NCBI GenBank assembly: GCA_949752735.1
Contig: OX457036.1
Span: forward strand, 6,450,577-6,514,576
Length of the DNA: 64,000 nt
Reading direction: 5' to 3'
Source: Lumbricus terrestris
Lineage: Eukaryota; Annelida; Clitellata; Crassiclitellata; Lumbricidae
Made by a program: the position numbers and the translations under genes. Shown here piece after piece: positions 31,385 to 42,227 of this stretch (its first letter is position 1; every line of letters starts with the position of its first letter). The notes below the pieces were generated by a model. That model was given only the letters and a program-made list of their open reading frames with translations, had not been told where the DNA came from and made no database searches.

Positions 31385-33325
31385 CAAGGGCGGATCCAGG
31401 AATTTTTGAAGGGGGGGGCCAAAAAATTTTTGGGCTGGGGTCGGAAATTTTTTCGTTGATCTTTCGCCGAAAAATCTGATGAACTTTTTTAGTCGTTTTT
31501 GGGCGAAACCAGAGTTTAATTTAGCCCCCACCTCTGGGTGGGATTGAGGTTTCCGGAGGGGTAGATAATTGACCGTGTCTGAAGACAATCATGAGGCGCG
31601 CAGCGCCGAGAGTGGTAGGGGAGGGGTGTGGGGAGGGGATATGCCCCTCCCCACCAGAAACTTTTTGAATTTTCACATTGCAATGGTAGCATTTTAAGCT
31701 GTTATCTTAACAAAATAGCTGTACTTTTCAGTGCTTATAAGAGTGCCATAAGGTCTCAATAAATATAGACTTTACTTAAAAACTTCTTTCCTGACAACTA
31801 GATGTTCTTTTTTAAGTAATCCGCCGAAAATCTTCAAAAAGGGTGTTTAATTTCGCATCCGAAAAAACTGATGACATGTTGTAGTCATCGCTGCGAAATT
31901 TTCAAAAAGGTGTTTAATTTTTCGTCTAAAAAGTGTGATGACTTTTTAGTCTTCCGTGCGAAATTTTCAAAAAAGGTGTTCAATTTAGCAACCCAAAAAA
32001 CTGATGACTTTTGTAGTCAGCCGTGCGAAATCTTAAAAAAGGTGTTTAATTTTTCGTCTAAAAAGAGTGATGACTTTTTAGTCTTCCGTGCGAAATCTTC
32101 AAAAAAGGTGTTCAATTTAGCATCCCAAAAAACTGATGACTTTTGTAGTCAGCCGTGCGAAATCTTAAAAAAGGTGTTTAATTTTTCGTCTAAAAAGAGT
32201 GATGACTTTTTAGTCTTCCGTGCGAAATTTTCAAAAAAAGGTGTTCAATTTAGCATCCCAAAAAACTGATGACTTTTGTAGTCAGCCGTGCGAAATCTTA
32301 AAAAAGGTGTTTAATTTTTCGTCTAAAAAGAGTGTTGACTTTTTTGTCTTCCGTGCGAAATTTTCAAAAAGGGTGTTTAATTTCGCATCCCAAAAAACTG
32401 ATGACTTTTTGTAGTCATCCGTGCGAAATCTTAAAAAAGGTGTTTAATTTTTCGTCTAAAAGGAGTGATGACTTTTTAGTCTTCCGTGCGAAATTTTCAA
32501 AAAAAGTGTTCAATTTAGCATCCCAAAAAACTGATGACTTTTGTAGTCATCCGTGTGAAATCCTTAAAAAAGGTGTTAAATTTTTCGTCTGAAAAGAGCG
32601 ATGACTTTTTATTCTTCCGTGCGAAATTTAAAAAACGGTGTTCAATTTCGCTTCCCAAAAATTTATGAATTTTTAGTGAACCGTCAGAAATCTTCAAAAA
32701 TGTGTTCAATTTTCCTTCTAAAAAACTGATGACTTTTTAAGACTAGAATAAATAAAATACTTCCCACTACTGAATGAAATATAGTAAGATACAAATAAAA
32801 ACAAGGAGTAAACATGTGTTACCATTCACCGCATTTTCTTGCACATATAGACTAAATTCAAAACTTAACATGTTTCGCCCTGAATTTTTTTGGCATCTGC
32901 AAAAAATAAATTACATCCCAAACACTGTTGTTAGCGTTAACTTGATTTGTAATTAATGGTTAGTTGTACTTAGTTATAATTGTGTTTATTGGTGTTAATG
33001 TTTTTACAATGTACTACGAATATATACACGAATAACATACATTGCATGCCATAAATCATAGTTGGATACTGTTGAAAGATTGTTTCATTTCGATGCTTTA
33101 TATAAAGACAATGCAATTGCGTGAGAGACTTAGATTAGATTTTAATTACATTTATACATTATTTTTATTATAGATTTTTAGTACATTTATACATTAATTC
33201 TCCTGTGCATGACTGACACCCTGAAATTTTTTTTGGCCACTATGGATGGGGGGGGGCCACGTCCCATGGTGATTTGAAATGGGGGGGGCCATGGCCGGAT
33301 TGGCCCCCCCCTGGATCCGCCCTTG
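31385..33325. mobile_element. Nested hAT-type element, 1941 bp
   Basis: Ends CAAGGGCGGATCCAGG and CCTGGATCCGCCCTTG with a perfect 8-bp duplication TGCGTAAA (31377-31384 and 33326-33333). GGGGCGGATCCAGG-like ends are characteristic of hAT elements. No transposase domain is visible. About half its length is the tandem array at 31802-32745. GGGGGGGGCCA stretches lie inside both ends. Confidence 0.92.
31802..32745. repeat. 59/118-bp tandem array in the nested hAT element
   Basis: About sixteen half-units of roughly 59 bp alternate between two versions (TTTTTCGTCTAAAAAGAGTG and TTTAGCATCCCAAAAAACTG). Each contains GATGACTTTTTAGTC, CGTGCGAAAT and AAAAAGGTGTTTAATTT. The 118-bp double unit lacks about one base of a multiple of three, so the open frames (for example 31871-32269, repeated FSSKKSDDFLVFRAK) run only a few units. 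Regulatory or structural rather than coding, in my view. Confidence 0.9.
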
Positions 33326-33421
33326 TGCGTAAATATACGGCAAACTGTGGCGGTGAACTAACCGACAAGGTAGACAGACGAAACCTGTGGCGGTGAATTA
33401 ACCGACAAGTACCGAAATGAA

Positions 33422-33720
33422 TGCGTATATGTTTTAAAGATCAAGATATGTTTGTATGGACTGCTAGCGTCTTCAATATCTTTGCCTCGGCATAGGCGGA
33501 TGAATGGCCAGTCCTCTCCCTCACCGTCTCATCCTCGCGCCAACCAGTGTACGATCAGTGTACACATTATGGCTGATTCGACTATAATAGGGGGCGTAGG
33601 TGGAGCAAAAATCTCTAACGAAGTCCTTGCCCTTCCGAGAATCTGAATCTACAAGTTTTGATTAACAGTCCTGAAAGCTAACCACTGCGCTGTTGAACCC
33701 CCGATTTAAGACTATTCTTT
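33422..33720 (-). repeat. Block D fragment and degenerate tRNA-like SINE head
   Basis: AGCGTCTTCAATATCTTTGC at 33468 matches 60699; GGCCAGTCCTCTCCCTCACC at about 33508 is the end of block D. At about 33640-33710 the minus strand has GCGCAGTGGTTAGC (A-box-like) and a weak B box, parallel to the tRNA-like segment at 60795. Not a functional tRNA. Confidence 0.45.
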
Positions 33721-34559
33721 TCTATTTAAAGATTTTTTAGAGTACACTATAACTTAATTAATGAGAAATTAGCAATAGTGCAAAGAAAAACAAAATTGTG
33801 AAGCACTGGCATGCACGATAATAATATTAGCCTATACCCCAGATAAGATCCAAGCACCAGTTAAGCAATAAGGTCATTCGACAACAGAGGGTCAAGAGAG
33901 GAAAAGACGTGCACGGTTCAGTGTTGCAGCATTCCGAGACATTGTCGCTAGAAGTTTATGACGCTAAGGAGAGCAGAGTCCAATGGCAGCAGATTTATAG
34001 GCAGCCAATAGAAAGACACATAATAATGCGATAAAGTAAATAAGAAGAAATTAACAAATAGCGCGGTTAAAATGGATTTCCGATTTTTTTCTTATTTATT
34101 ATTCTTTAATCCGGAGACACTCGTTCTTTGCGAGCAATTTTTTTCAAATAAAATATATGTAAAGCAATGAAACCGTCAATGAACCTTAACATAACTAACA
34201 AGAAAGATTACGGAGTATAATTGGCTGTCAAAAGACATCATAACTTTGATGTTTATCGTCATCCTCCTGCTGCTGCCAAAGGTTGCATAGAAGTTGAGTC
34301 AAAATATAATTCTCATTCCACTCTATTATGTCGTAGTCCCAAACGACGAACCCGCTCTTTTGTCTCATTTTCAGGTGCCCTCCTTCCTTGTCAAGGCCCG
34401 TGACTTGCACTCCAAATTCTAAATTCCAAAAGATAGAACATTTTTACTGTAACAGTGAAACCATTTTATGACAATCTCTGTCGCGTCTAAATATCGTTTT
34501 TCGCAAATTTCGAGCCCTCCCATTTCTCATTTTATCTCATTTTCAGTCGTCTGGAACGA
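33721..34559. other. Unassigned intergenic sequence
   Basis: AT-rich spacer. Overlapping opposite frames at 34221-34410 (60 residues each) show no domain and are not called. I see no element ends. Confidence 0.5.
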
Positions 34560-34730
34560 CATTTGTCATTGCGTCTGATTGGCTGAGCCCGTCACGATTG
34601 ACTGAACCAATCAGAATCTGGCAAATGGTATCATCGGAACCAGAAACTAAAAGCTCATCATCGGGAGAAACGATAATCTGACTTCTCGAATTCAGTTAAC
34701 TTTCGAGCAGGTAAACATGCAAGCTGTTCA
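34560..34730. repeat. Low-copy repeat shared with 27493-27640
   Basis: TGATTGGCTGAGCCCGTCAC and AACCAATCAGAATCTGGCAA, then CTCGAATTCAGTTAACTTTC, in the same order as at 27515-27635. It contains ATTGG/CCAAT words in both orientations. Confidence 0.5.
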
Positions 34731-35821
34731 TTTAGCAAGCTTCGTTGATTGCAGTTTATATATTTTCTGAAAAAATAAATAAAAGGTGTGAAACTACGGG
34801 TATTTTATATGTTGCTCAATAGCTGAACCATAAGGGCCTAATAGCCTACTGTAACTTGGCAACATACAGGGTAAAAGCTATTCAAAAGAACATGGGACGA
34901 TAGCTTCATATATATTTTTGGCGGAAGTTTTAAAAGGCGATGAACTGCGCCAATAAATTATTGTTATTAGTTCCCTCATTAGCTGGTTCCGATTAAATTT
35001 TTCTTAAGTCACCCATAATAGAACTCAGTGTATTATAATAGGCTATCGCTGATGAGTAAGCTGAGTTAAAGCGCGAAAATGCAATCATTTTACGGTACTT
35101 TTTGCATATAATTATTATATAGGCCTATTAGAAGTTGTAAATCGCGATTCAAAAGGGTTAATTGCGCCCCGACCGGGACCAGTGCCCCTACGGACAAACA
35201 GGATACATGTCCCCGTTATAACTTGAGGAACAAAGAGACGCAAAGAATAAGAAGTTCTGGCCGGAAGTCCTGAGGGATACATTTCCAGTCAGCCTGGACA
35301 ACATAATAATCTCAAATTCCTGCATCCATGGTCTGGGTTGTATGACGGTGCGCATTCGATGAACCAATGCGAAACAACGGAAAAACAATGCATAGTGAAT
35401 TATTATAGACGAAAGTTTGCAGTATATTATAGACCCCTACTGCGCGTTCTTTGCTAATTGTAATCGACAAATAATACCTATTACAATTTTATATTTTAAG
35501 TTATATGCTTCTAAGGAAAATTACAATTATACTGAGGACTGGTGTGACGACTCACTACAAAAGCTGTTCCATCTGGCCAGGACAGATGCGGCTGGAAGGA
35601 GAGGACAAAGTTGGCATTGGACACCTATACGTATACAAGCATACGGCTCATGGTGAATGATGATAATGACGATGGTGACTGCTAATGCAACCACTAAACA
35701 CCTTTAAGATTGTTTGTAAATGTATTATATAAGCCAATACTGTATAGCGCTGCAACTCAATTCCGTCGTCCTTACATGTAAAAGCTTTTAGAAACAATAA
35801 TATTCCTCCATTAAAAATTCT
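34731..35821. other. Unassigned intergenic sequence
   Basis: No gene or element found. An AAAAGGTGTGAAACTACGGG word at about 34780 and AAACACCTTTAAGATTG at 35697 are further members of the AGGTGT word series. Frames at 35188-35388 and 35417-35656 are short and unrecognised. Confidence 0.45.
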
Positions 35822-35913
35822 CTTAAGTGCTGTAATACGCCAAGCAAATTTCTGTCCAGGGTGACGGCCTCTGTTGTCATAGATCCTGGTCAAATCGGAT
35901 CCATCCATCCATC
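35822..35913 (-). repeat. CCAGGG cassette, copy 6
   Basis: CTTAAGTGCTGTAATACGCC, GCAAATTTCTGTCCAGGGTG and GGTCAAATCGGATCCATCC. The minus-strand frame reads MDGSDLTRIYDNRGRHPGQK, one step from the other copies and still open. Confidence 0.85.
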
Positions 35914-35955
35914 CTCCATTCACTATGGAATGCATGTATCTATTTCAGCGTCTGT

Positions 35956-36845
35956 TAGTGTTGTGAGGCGGAAATTTTCCTCGGAAAGTTTCATATCTTT
36001 CTGGGAAGTTTCGGAAACTTTCCGACGAATCTTTCCGGAAACTTTCCGACATATTTTTCGACCAATAAAATATTATTTAATACATACTCAATTCTAATGA
36101 GTCCGAAATTTTCTTTCAATATAATGTTACTAAATACATCAATCACTATCAGAAGTTAGTGTTGTGAGGTGGAAAAATTGTCCATAAAGTTTCATATTTT
36201 TCCGGAAACTTTCAGACATATTTTTCCGCCAATGAAATATTATTAAATACATACTCAATTCTAAGGAGTCCGATTTTTTTCAATATAATGCTACTAAATA
36301 CATCCATCACTATAAGCAGTCTTAGGTGGCTATAAGTAATAGTTTATTCAATAGATAGCACTGCTAGTGTTAGTGATAATTGTTCACACAGCCCAAAAAT
36401 ACCGGTACATTTAAAAATTAAATGCAATTAAACTTTGCTGTAAATTTAGAGAAAATATTTTTTATCATTCAGTCACCTTCATATTTGTGAGTTATGAAAA
36501 TATAAGACAGAAACATAAATTGATGTTGTATTACTTCATGTTTATATCAGTTTTTTACACATTTCCTGCAACAGAGATGACTGCAGACATGCAAGCAACT
36601 AGTTTTCTATAGGCTACTCTAGTCTGAAATGCTAATGAATAGTGCTTATTGCTCATATTAATTATTTTTAAGTTTAACATTGTTTGTATCGACAGAAGTA
36701 CTGTAAATAAAAGGAGTTTAAACAATAAGAAAAATTTCTGAGAGTGAAATTCTTATATTTTCTGAGTTTAATGTATTTTCCGGTTCTTCGGAAAGTTTCC
36801 GGAAACTTTCCGTCAAAATACTTTTCCGGAAAAGCTACATCACTA
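35956..36845. mobile_element. hAT-type element, 890 bp
   Basis: Ends TAGTGTTGTGAGG and CCTGAA-free inverse GCTACATCACTA (TAGTGATGTAGC on the minus strand), with a perfect 8-bp duplication GCGTCTGT (35948-35955 and 36846-36853). GGAAACTTTCC palindromes fill both subterminal regions. The first about 160 bp (TTAGTGTTGTGAGG onward) is repeated at 36155, making an internal false end. No transposase. Confidence 0.85.
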
Positions 36846-36853
36846 GCGTCTGT

Positions 36854-37288
36854 CCATCTGCACACAACGACTCAACGCAGTAGCATTTAGGGATATTCTT
36901 ATGCACGACACCGGTGACGAAGGCAAAGAACCACAGTAGCGACTGTAGCGATAACTATTCTTCGGAACTTTTGTTAAAAGTAATAAATGGTTTTATAACA
37001 ATAATAATACGGACAGTTAATATGGCGCTGCATGTAATGTTACCAAACCGCTGAAATAGCGTCTCGCAAGCAGCTAAAAAATGAGATATAAGCAATTATT
37101 GGAAAGAGTTCACTGAGTCGGGTAATTTAATGTCTTGTGACAGACTGTTTTAGCAACTGAAAACAGCAACCGAGTGTTGAAAGCTACATTTCATGTGGCC
37201 AGAAATACTAAACTCTATGGATACCTTTGTTATTGTTGCACTTATAATTTATACGGCAATATAGTTAATAACTTCGAAAGAAGAAAGC
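36854..37288. other. Unassigned intergenic sequence
   Basis: Spacer between the hAT element and the next cassette. No frame of note and no repeat relationship that I could see. Confidence 0.5.
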
Positions 37289-37381
37289 TCTTAAGTGCTG
37301 TAATATGCCGAGAAAATTTCTGCCCAGGGTAACGGCCTCTGTTGTCATAGACCCTGGTCAAATTGGGTTCATCCATCCAAT
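37289..37381 (-). repeat. CCAGGG cassette, copy 7
   Basis: CTTAAGTGCTGTAATATGCC, GAGAAAATTTCTGCCCAGGG and GGTCAAATTGGGTTCATCCA. Both hairpin arms are kept. It lies about 1.06 kb upstream of the bHLH start codon. Confidence 0.85.
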
Positions 37382-38439
37382 ATATAACAATATACTACAT
37401 AACAAAATAATGTGTAGAGAAAAAAATGGAATGCACTGTTAAAAATATATTGTCTATTCCAAGTATTTATCTTGAAGCTTATGATATCCTTATGACTATA
37501 ACTGATGGAAAAATTATATTATAGAGAAGTGTTAATAAAACATAATATCTGAAAATACAATCTGCTAGAACAATGTGACAGCTTAACGTTATTAATGGTC
37601 ACTGTGGTTACTTATGGTTGATGAAGTGAAAAAGTCTTACCATTGTTTTGAATAATGTTCCTGGAAATCGATTAATAACTGGATTGTTTGCAATGTAAAA
37701 TGTATGTGAATTATAATTTCAGACGGTTTGCTTCTTTTAGTATTGAGCAAAGATAAACTTTATGTTTTATAAGATTTGTGACATCCATGGACTTTTCTCT
37801 ATCAATGTGTATTGTTTTTTTGTTTTTTTAATGATGAGCAAATACTTTGATTTTCATTTTAATGTTGAATATCTAATCTGCTAATAATTTTATTGTTGGT
37901 CAATGATTGTCAAAAATTGCTTGCAAACATGCGATAAATATTTGATGTTAATCTAACTAAGTAGCCTAGATGTTGTATTATGTGGACATCATGAAATGTG
38001 CAAAATTAATGTATAATGATATTGCCATCAAACTCCGGAAAAAAGGAAAAGAAAAACAAGAGGGAAAAGGACAGAAACTGCTAAACAGTTAAACAAAAGT
38101 AAATGGAAATACATTGAACTTTAAAGACGTCAACAGCCTTTGTAGCTATTATAAGATGTCGTTAAACTGCTGATTAATAATAATATATAAATACATGTAT
38201 AATCATAGTACCTCAAGCCACTGACAATTTAAAGAAAGGTTAAAAAACGAATTTTGTTAGGCACCATTAATAGGAGAGCACTTGAATCTAGAAGTACAGA
38301 AGGCTTACAAACGGAAACAATTATAGTCTTGATTAGATGTTTAAGCTTTATGTGCATAATTATGAAAAGTTACAATTAATTTATAAGTCAATTTTTTATA
38401 TTTCGCTATGGTCTGACAGAGTTCGATTTCTGACGATCC
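37382..38439 (+). other. AT-rich 5' flank of the Olig-family gene
   Basis: About 1.06 kb with no repeat block or transposon that I recognise, unlike nearly all other spacer here. Absence of insertions next to a developmental gene could reflect retained regulatory sequence (inference). TTATGTGCATAATTATG at about 38349 resembles a POU/homeodomain site. TTTATAAG at about 38381 is a possible TATA-like element, but no start site can be fixed. Confidence 0.4.
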
Positions 38440-39216
38440 ATGGATGTTCAATCTGTCATTGGATCAACAAGTGGCTGTAGAACTACAGCAGGAAATGGAG
38501 GCAATTTCACCTCAAACTTTCGGATGTCGCTGTCGGTACCTGAAATTCCACTGACAGCAAAGAATAACTTAGAATCAGAAATCTCGAGTCACCGGATATC
38601 CGGAGTTAAATCGAAAAATATTTCGACTTCAAGGATATCTTCAGCTGATTCTACATCTTCCAAGCTGAACCGATTTCCTCCTCCATCGAAGATCCGTCGT
38701 GGTCCTTCATCCATCCGGATCAACCGGAAACGTTCGCAGTCGACGGATCAGGAATCCAATATCGCCCCGGATTCCAGTCACCTAGATTCATCCATGCTGA
38801 ACGGACGTGATTCCGGATCATCGGAGCGTGACCGATCCGGTAGAGTCGAGTCACACGGTCTGCGTTTGAGGATCAACAGCCGTGAAAGGAACCGGATGCA
38901 TGACTTAAACTCTGCCCTCGATGCCCTTCGTGAAGTCATGCCCTACGCGAACGGTCCATCTGTTAGGAAGATGTCGAAGATTGCCACTCTCCTGCTGGCT
39001 AAGAATTACATCCTCATGTTGTCCAACTCTCTCGATGAAATGCGAAAGATGGTCGACGATATCCGCCGGGGTAGGACCACGCCAAGACATCACATAGAGG
39101 AAGAAATAGATCCAGGTCATTTCACGGAATTACACGATCCTTTACATCCTGGAATGATTCTTCGACCCCTCGCGTGCCCTGTTTCAGTCGGCGAAATGTC
39201 AATCGGATTCACTTAG
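38440..39216 (+). CDS. Olig-family bHLH transcription factor, single exon
   Basis: 258 codons, uninterrupted. Residues 1-135 are a Ser-rich, probably disordered region with basic patches (KIRRG, RINRKR). The bHLH domain is at about 141-200: basic region [17 protein letters not shown], where Glu149 and Arg152 fit the E-box-contacting positions, helix 1 [12 protein letters not shown], loop [10 protein letters not shown], helix 2 [33 protein letters not shown] and NYILML favour Olig over the related bHLHe22/23 group. Such proteins are nuclear and act as dimers in neural and mesodermal fate choice (family knowledge). The start at 38440 is the first ATG, with G at +4. The tail after the domain is only about 58 residues, shorter than in vertebrate Olig proteins, and its last codons (GEMSIGFT) match repeat block I. 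Which Olig paralog it is cannot be told by eye. Absence of coding introns fits vertebrate Olig genes. Confidence 0.93.
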   Translation: MDVQSVIGSTSGCRTTAGNGGNFTSNFRMSLSVPEIPLTAKNNLESEISSHRISGVKSKNISTSRISSADSTSSKLNRFPPPSKIRRGPSSIRINRKRSQSTDQESNIAPDSSHLDSSMLNGRDSGSSERDRSGRVESHGLRLRINSRERNRMHDLNSALDALREVMPYANGPSVRKMSKIATLLLAKNYILMLSNSLDEMRKMVDDIRRGRTTPRHHIEEEIDPGHFTELHDPLHPGMILRPLACPVSVGEMSIGFT

Positions 39217-40316
39217 ACCTTATTTAGGTTATATATGCTACATTGAGAAGACTCACGAAAACCGCAAGCAGACCCACGGTCACCTCATTTAGACCCAAGG
39301 CCAACTCAGGTAGATCAAGTGCTTTGCCGTATACGTCACATCCAGTTGCTCTAATTCTTGCTCAAGTTCGTCTTGATGCGTCACTTTACATTACAGGCAT
39401 TTGTGATGCGATCTGTAAAAAATCAGGCTTTTTTAGATAATGGTCGATTTTTAGTGAATTGGGGGTCATCGGTCGATTTTCACTTCTTTGCATTTTCGTA
39501 TAGCACACTGTATTATCTAATTATTCGCTAAATATCAAAGATAAAATCCGTCTGGAAAATTTTTAATTGTATTTTATTTGTGAATGTTGCATAGCACCAA
39601 AGTGTCAAAATCGGACTTTGTTGTGCATTTTCAAATCATTGCTGTCGTTCATGTGACCTTTAACACCAAGGCCTATTGAATTTGGTATAATCTGAAAGCT
39701 TACAGTAGACTGTGAGCTAGCAAAGGCGGTCACGTAAATATTATGCTAATTATTTTCAGGCCATGATAATAAGCAGAATGTAGACGCAGTCTGGATAAAC
39801 AAGCGAAACTTGGGTGATCACCTTTACTTCGCGTTTCCCGAAAACTGTAGTATCGCGGTTTCGGACACTAAAATATTCATAACTCGGTCAAAATAATATA
39901 TGAAGATAATTTGATCACAATATGGTTTGTTTCTAAGGGAAACTTCCACTGTTTAACATGGTATCAAAATGTCATTTTCGAATATGACATAAGCCTGGTT
40001 TTTCGGATTGCATCACAAATTTTTTTATTGTCGCATGTTGCAACTTGAACATGAAAATGTTATACATAGTCTGCTTTGTACGTTTTCACAGGTGTTTAAG
40101 CACACGTGGTTTAAAGTCATACTTGCAACTGTCATTTTTTGCTGCATGAAGAAGTTGTATGAATTGCATCAATTCCTATCTTAAGGATTACTACATAAAA
40201 CTAAAAAGTATTGTTACATTTAATTTCGGAAAATACCGCTTTCAATCATGTCATTCAGAATAAAATCTCAGCTAACTATAATTGCATGATAGAATAGCCA
40301 TAAGCTTAAATAAATA
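39217..40316 (+). other. 3' flank of the Olig-family gene, colinear with blocks I and J
   Basis: ACTTAGACCTTATTTAGG, GACCCACGGTCACCTCA, TACGTCACATCCAGTTG and AGTTCGTCTTGATGCG follow the order of block I. After about 700 bp without a match, TTATACATAGTCTGCTTTG, ACAGGTGTTTAAGC and TGCATGAAGAAGTTGTATGA follow block J (24545-24660). First AATAAA words are at about 40259 and 40308, possible poly-A signals for a 3' UTR of about 1 kb. The frame 39243-39440 is not called. Confidence 0.65.
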
Positions 40317-40693
40317 CATGGGCGGTGTTTATCAGGGACTAGCTATAGGGGTGCTAGGCCAACCCCAAGAAGACCCAGATTCAGTATTTTTACCGTGTAA
40401 ACGGTATCTTTTCCCGGGGCTTAACCCTTCCCCCCAAGAAGGCGCAGACTCATAAATTTGTTCGGGAAACGTCCGAATTACCAAAAGAAGGTCATCGACT
40501 TTTTTGTCCGGAAAATATTTTTTTCGGCGAGATTTCAGCCCGATGACTAAAAAAGGTCACCAACTTGATTTGGCCCGAGAAAACATTTGTCGGCGCCGAT
40601 CGTTCTGGACCGAGTCTCAGCCCCAGCAAAGCCCAAGTTCTTCCCAAGTTCTTTTTTAGCCCCTCCAAGAATAGAAACCAAACTCCGCCCATG
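40317..40693. mobile_element. hAT-like MITE, 377 bp
   Basis: Ends CATGGGCGGTGTTTA and AAACTCCGCCCATG are inverses with one mismatch. Flanks AATAAATA and ACTAAAGA agree at 6 of 8 positions, a weak target duplication. Inside, GATGACTAAAAAAGGTCACC is the inverse of the unit seen in the array at 31802. The opposite frames at 40492-40774 are not genes. Confidence 0.6.
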
Positions 40694-40774
40694 ACTAAAG
40701 ATGAAATAACACTGCATTTAATTACTCTGAAAATATACGGGCATGACTGGATTTACTTAAGAATAATCCCTTAA

Positions 40775-41759
40775 CCCTCGGGCTACCAAGGGGGGGGGTG
40801 GTTGCCACCCCCCCCCCTAGGTTTTTCGCAAATTTTTCTCGTTCCGTCTGGAATAAAATTTTGAAAAAATTGGTAGCTGTAGAGGGTTCATTGGGACACA
40901 TTTTGAGCTAAAACTTTTGATGATGCCCCCTACCGTTCAAAAGTTACACCAGATATACACAAGGTACCAGGGGGGGGGTTACCACCCCCCCCCCTAGAAT
41001 ATCGTCTGTAACTTTTCCGCCCCTTAATATTAAGAGACACAAATTATACCATTCTATAGAGGGAATGTGGGGCTACATTTCCATGCTCATTGAGTTGTCT
41101 TTTGACAACCGGAAGTGCTCAAAATAAATTAAAATATATATAAAGGTGTTTTATTTTCATAAAATTGTCATGTTTTTTCTATTATAACTTATCCATAATT
41201 TATTTTTTAATAGAAATAAATTATGCCATTCTGTAGAGGGCACTTAGGGCTATTTTTTAATACTAAATAATTTAAAATTTGATGACCGGAAGTGCTAAAA
41301 ATAAATTAAAATGTATAAAAATGTTGGGTTTTTTTGCAACGCGAACCGATATGTCTGCGTAAACGTTTTTCAGCATCTATAACATGTTTTTTTGTTTTGA
41401 TTTAACATAAAACAGACTTATTACTAGTTTTTATAGTTGAATATTGGACTTTATTATATGTAAACTACTTTTTATATATAAATCATGTATAAAACACACA
41501 GAATCTAATATATTCCCTATGCGTAAGTATACATTTTGTGGAATCGACGGGTACCCATGGTAAAAAATTCATAACTTCGAGGTGCCTTCATATTTTCTAA
41601 ACCTAAATATACCATTTTGTGCAGAAATGAATGCTGAATCAAATGGTGTATTACAAGTTATGATATCTCAAACCAAACCCAAAATCCAGGGGGGGGGGTG
41701 GTAACCACCCCCCCCCCCTTGGTAGTCAGTGTTACAAAAAAAGCTTGGTAGCCTGAGGG
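40775..41759 (-). mobile_element. piggyBac-like element, family A copy 3 (985 bp)
   Basis: TTAA flanks (40771-40774 and 41760-41763). Ends CCCTCGGGCTACCAAG and CTTGGTAGCCTGAGGG. Inverted relative to copy 1 and complete. G-run/C-run palindromes lie at 40790-40819, 40969-40995 and 41690-41720. No transposase frame. Confidence 0.9.
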
Positions 41760-41763
41760 TTAA

Positions 41764-42219
41764 TAAAATGCATTTCATAATTATACGGTCATTGTGCCGA
41801 TATGTCGAAACTGAAAATAATGCAAGCACACCTGCTATTGGGAAATCTCAACAAATAGATAAACAACTTTTTTCAATAAATGTATGAAATACGCCCAACT
41901 TCACCCAGGACTTCAGCTCTGAACGTTAGCCTAATAATTATTATGAACTCCTAATCATCCAATGGAAAAATACTTTAAATATCCATGTTATAGGCTTGCG
42001 AAAATGTGCGTGTGTAATTATTATAGTGAACCCTTCTATTCAGCCATCAGTCAAACACTAACGCGCATCGAGTGACATGCCTTGCCCCACCCCTTAACCT
42101 CCCCTTGGGGATAGTCCCCAGTTTTTCATTATCTCTGTGTCAATCGCCATCTACCGTCCGCTGGACGACTAACAATGCTAGGGGCAGTGAAGTAGGATCT
42201 TAAGTAGTCTGGGGTTTGG
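41764..42219. other. Unassigned intergenic sequence
   Basis: AT-rich, then a GC-richer part (CTTGCCCCACCCCTTAACC at about 42080). No gene, repeat block or element ends found. Confidence 0.5.
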
Positions 42220-42227
42220 CTTAAAGA

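Larger units (their letters stand above)
30646..33413. mobile_element. DNA transposon with 8-bp target duplication, 2768 bp
   Basis: Left end GGTACTTGTCGGTTAATTCA continuing CCGCCACA; the right end is its exact inverse (28 bp). Flanks are a perfect GAAATGAA duplication (30638-30645 and 33414-33421). The right end has a second, subterminal copy of GTGGCGGTGAACTAACCGAC at 33346. The GG start is unlike the CAG ends of the hAT elements here, so the superfamily (hAT, P, Merlin or other 8-bp group) is open. A 1.9-kb hAT element is nested inside, leaving about 0.8 kb of its own sequence. Confidence 0.85.

Noticed and set aside
31871..32592. Repeated FSSKKSDDFLVFRAK open frames as a repeat protein
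   Set aside because: The 118-bp period is not a multiple of three and the frame changes after a few units; the array lies inside a nonautonomous hAT element.
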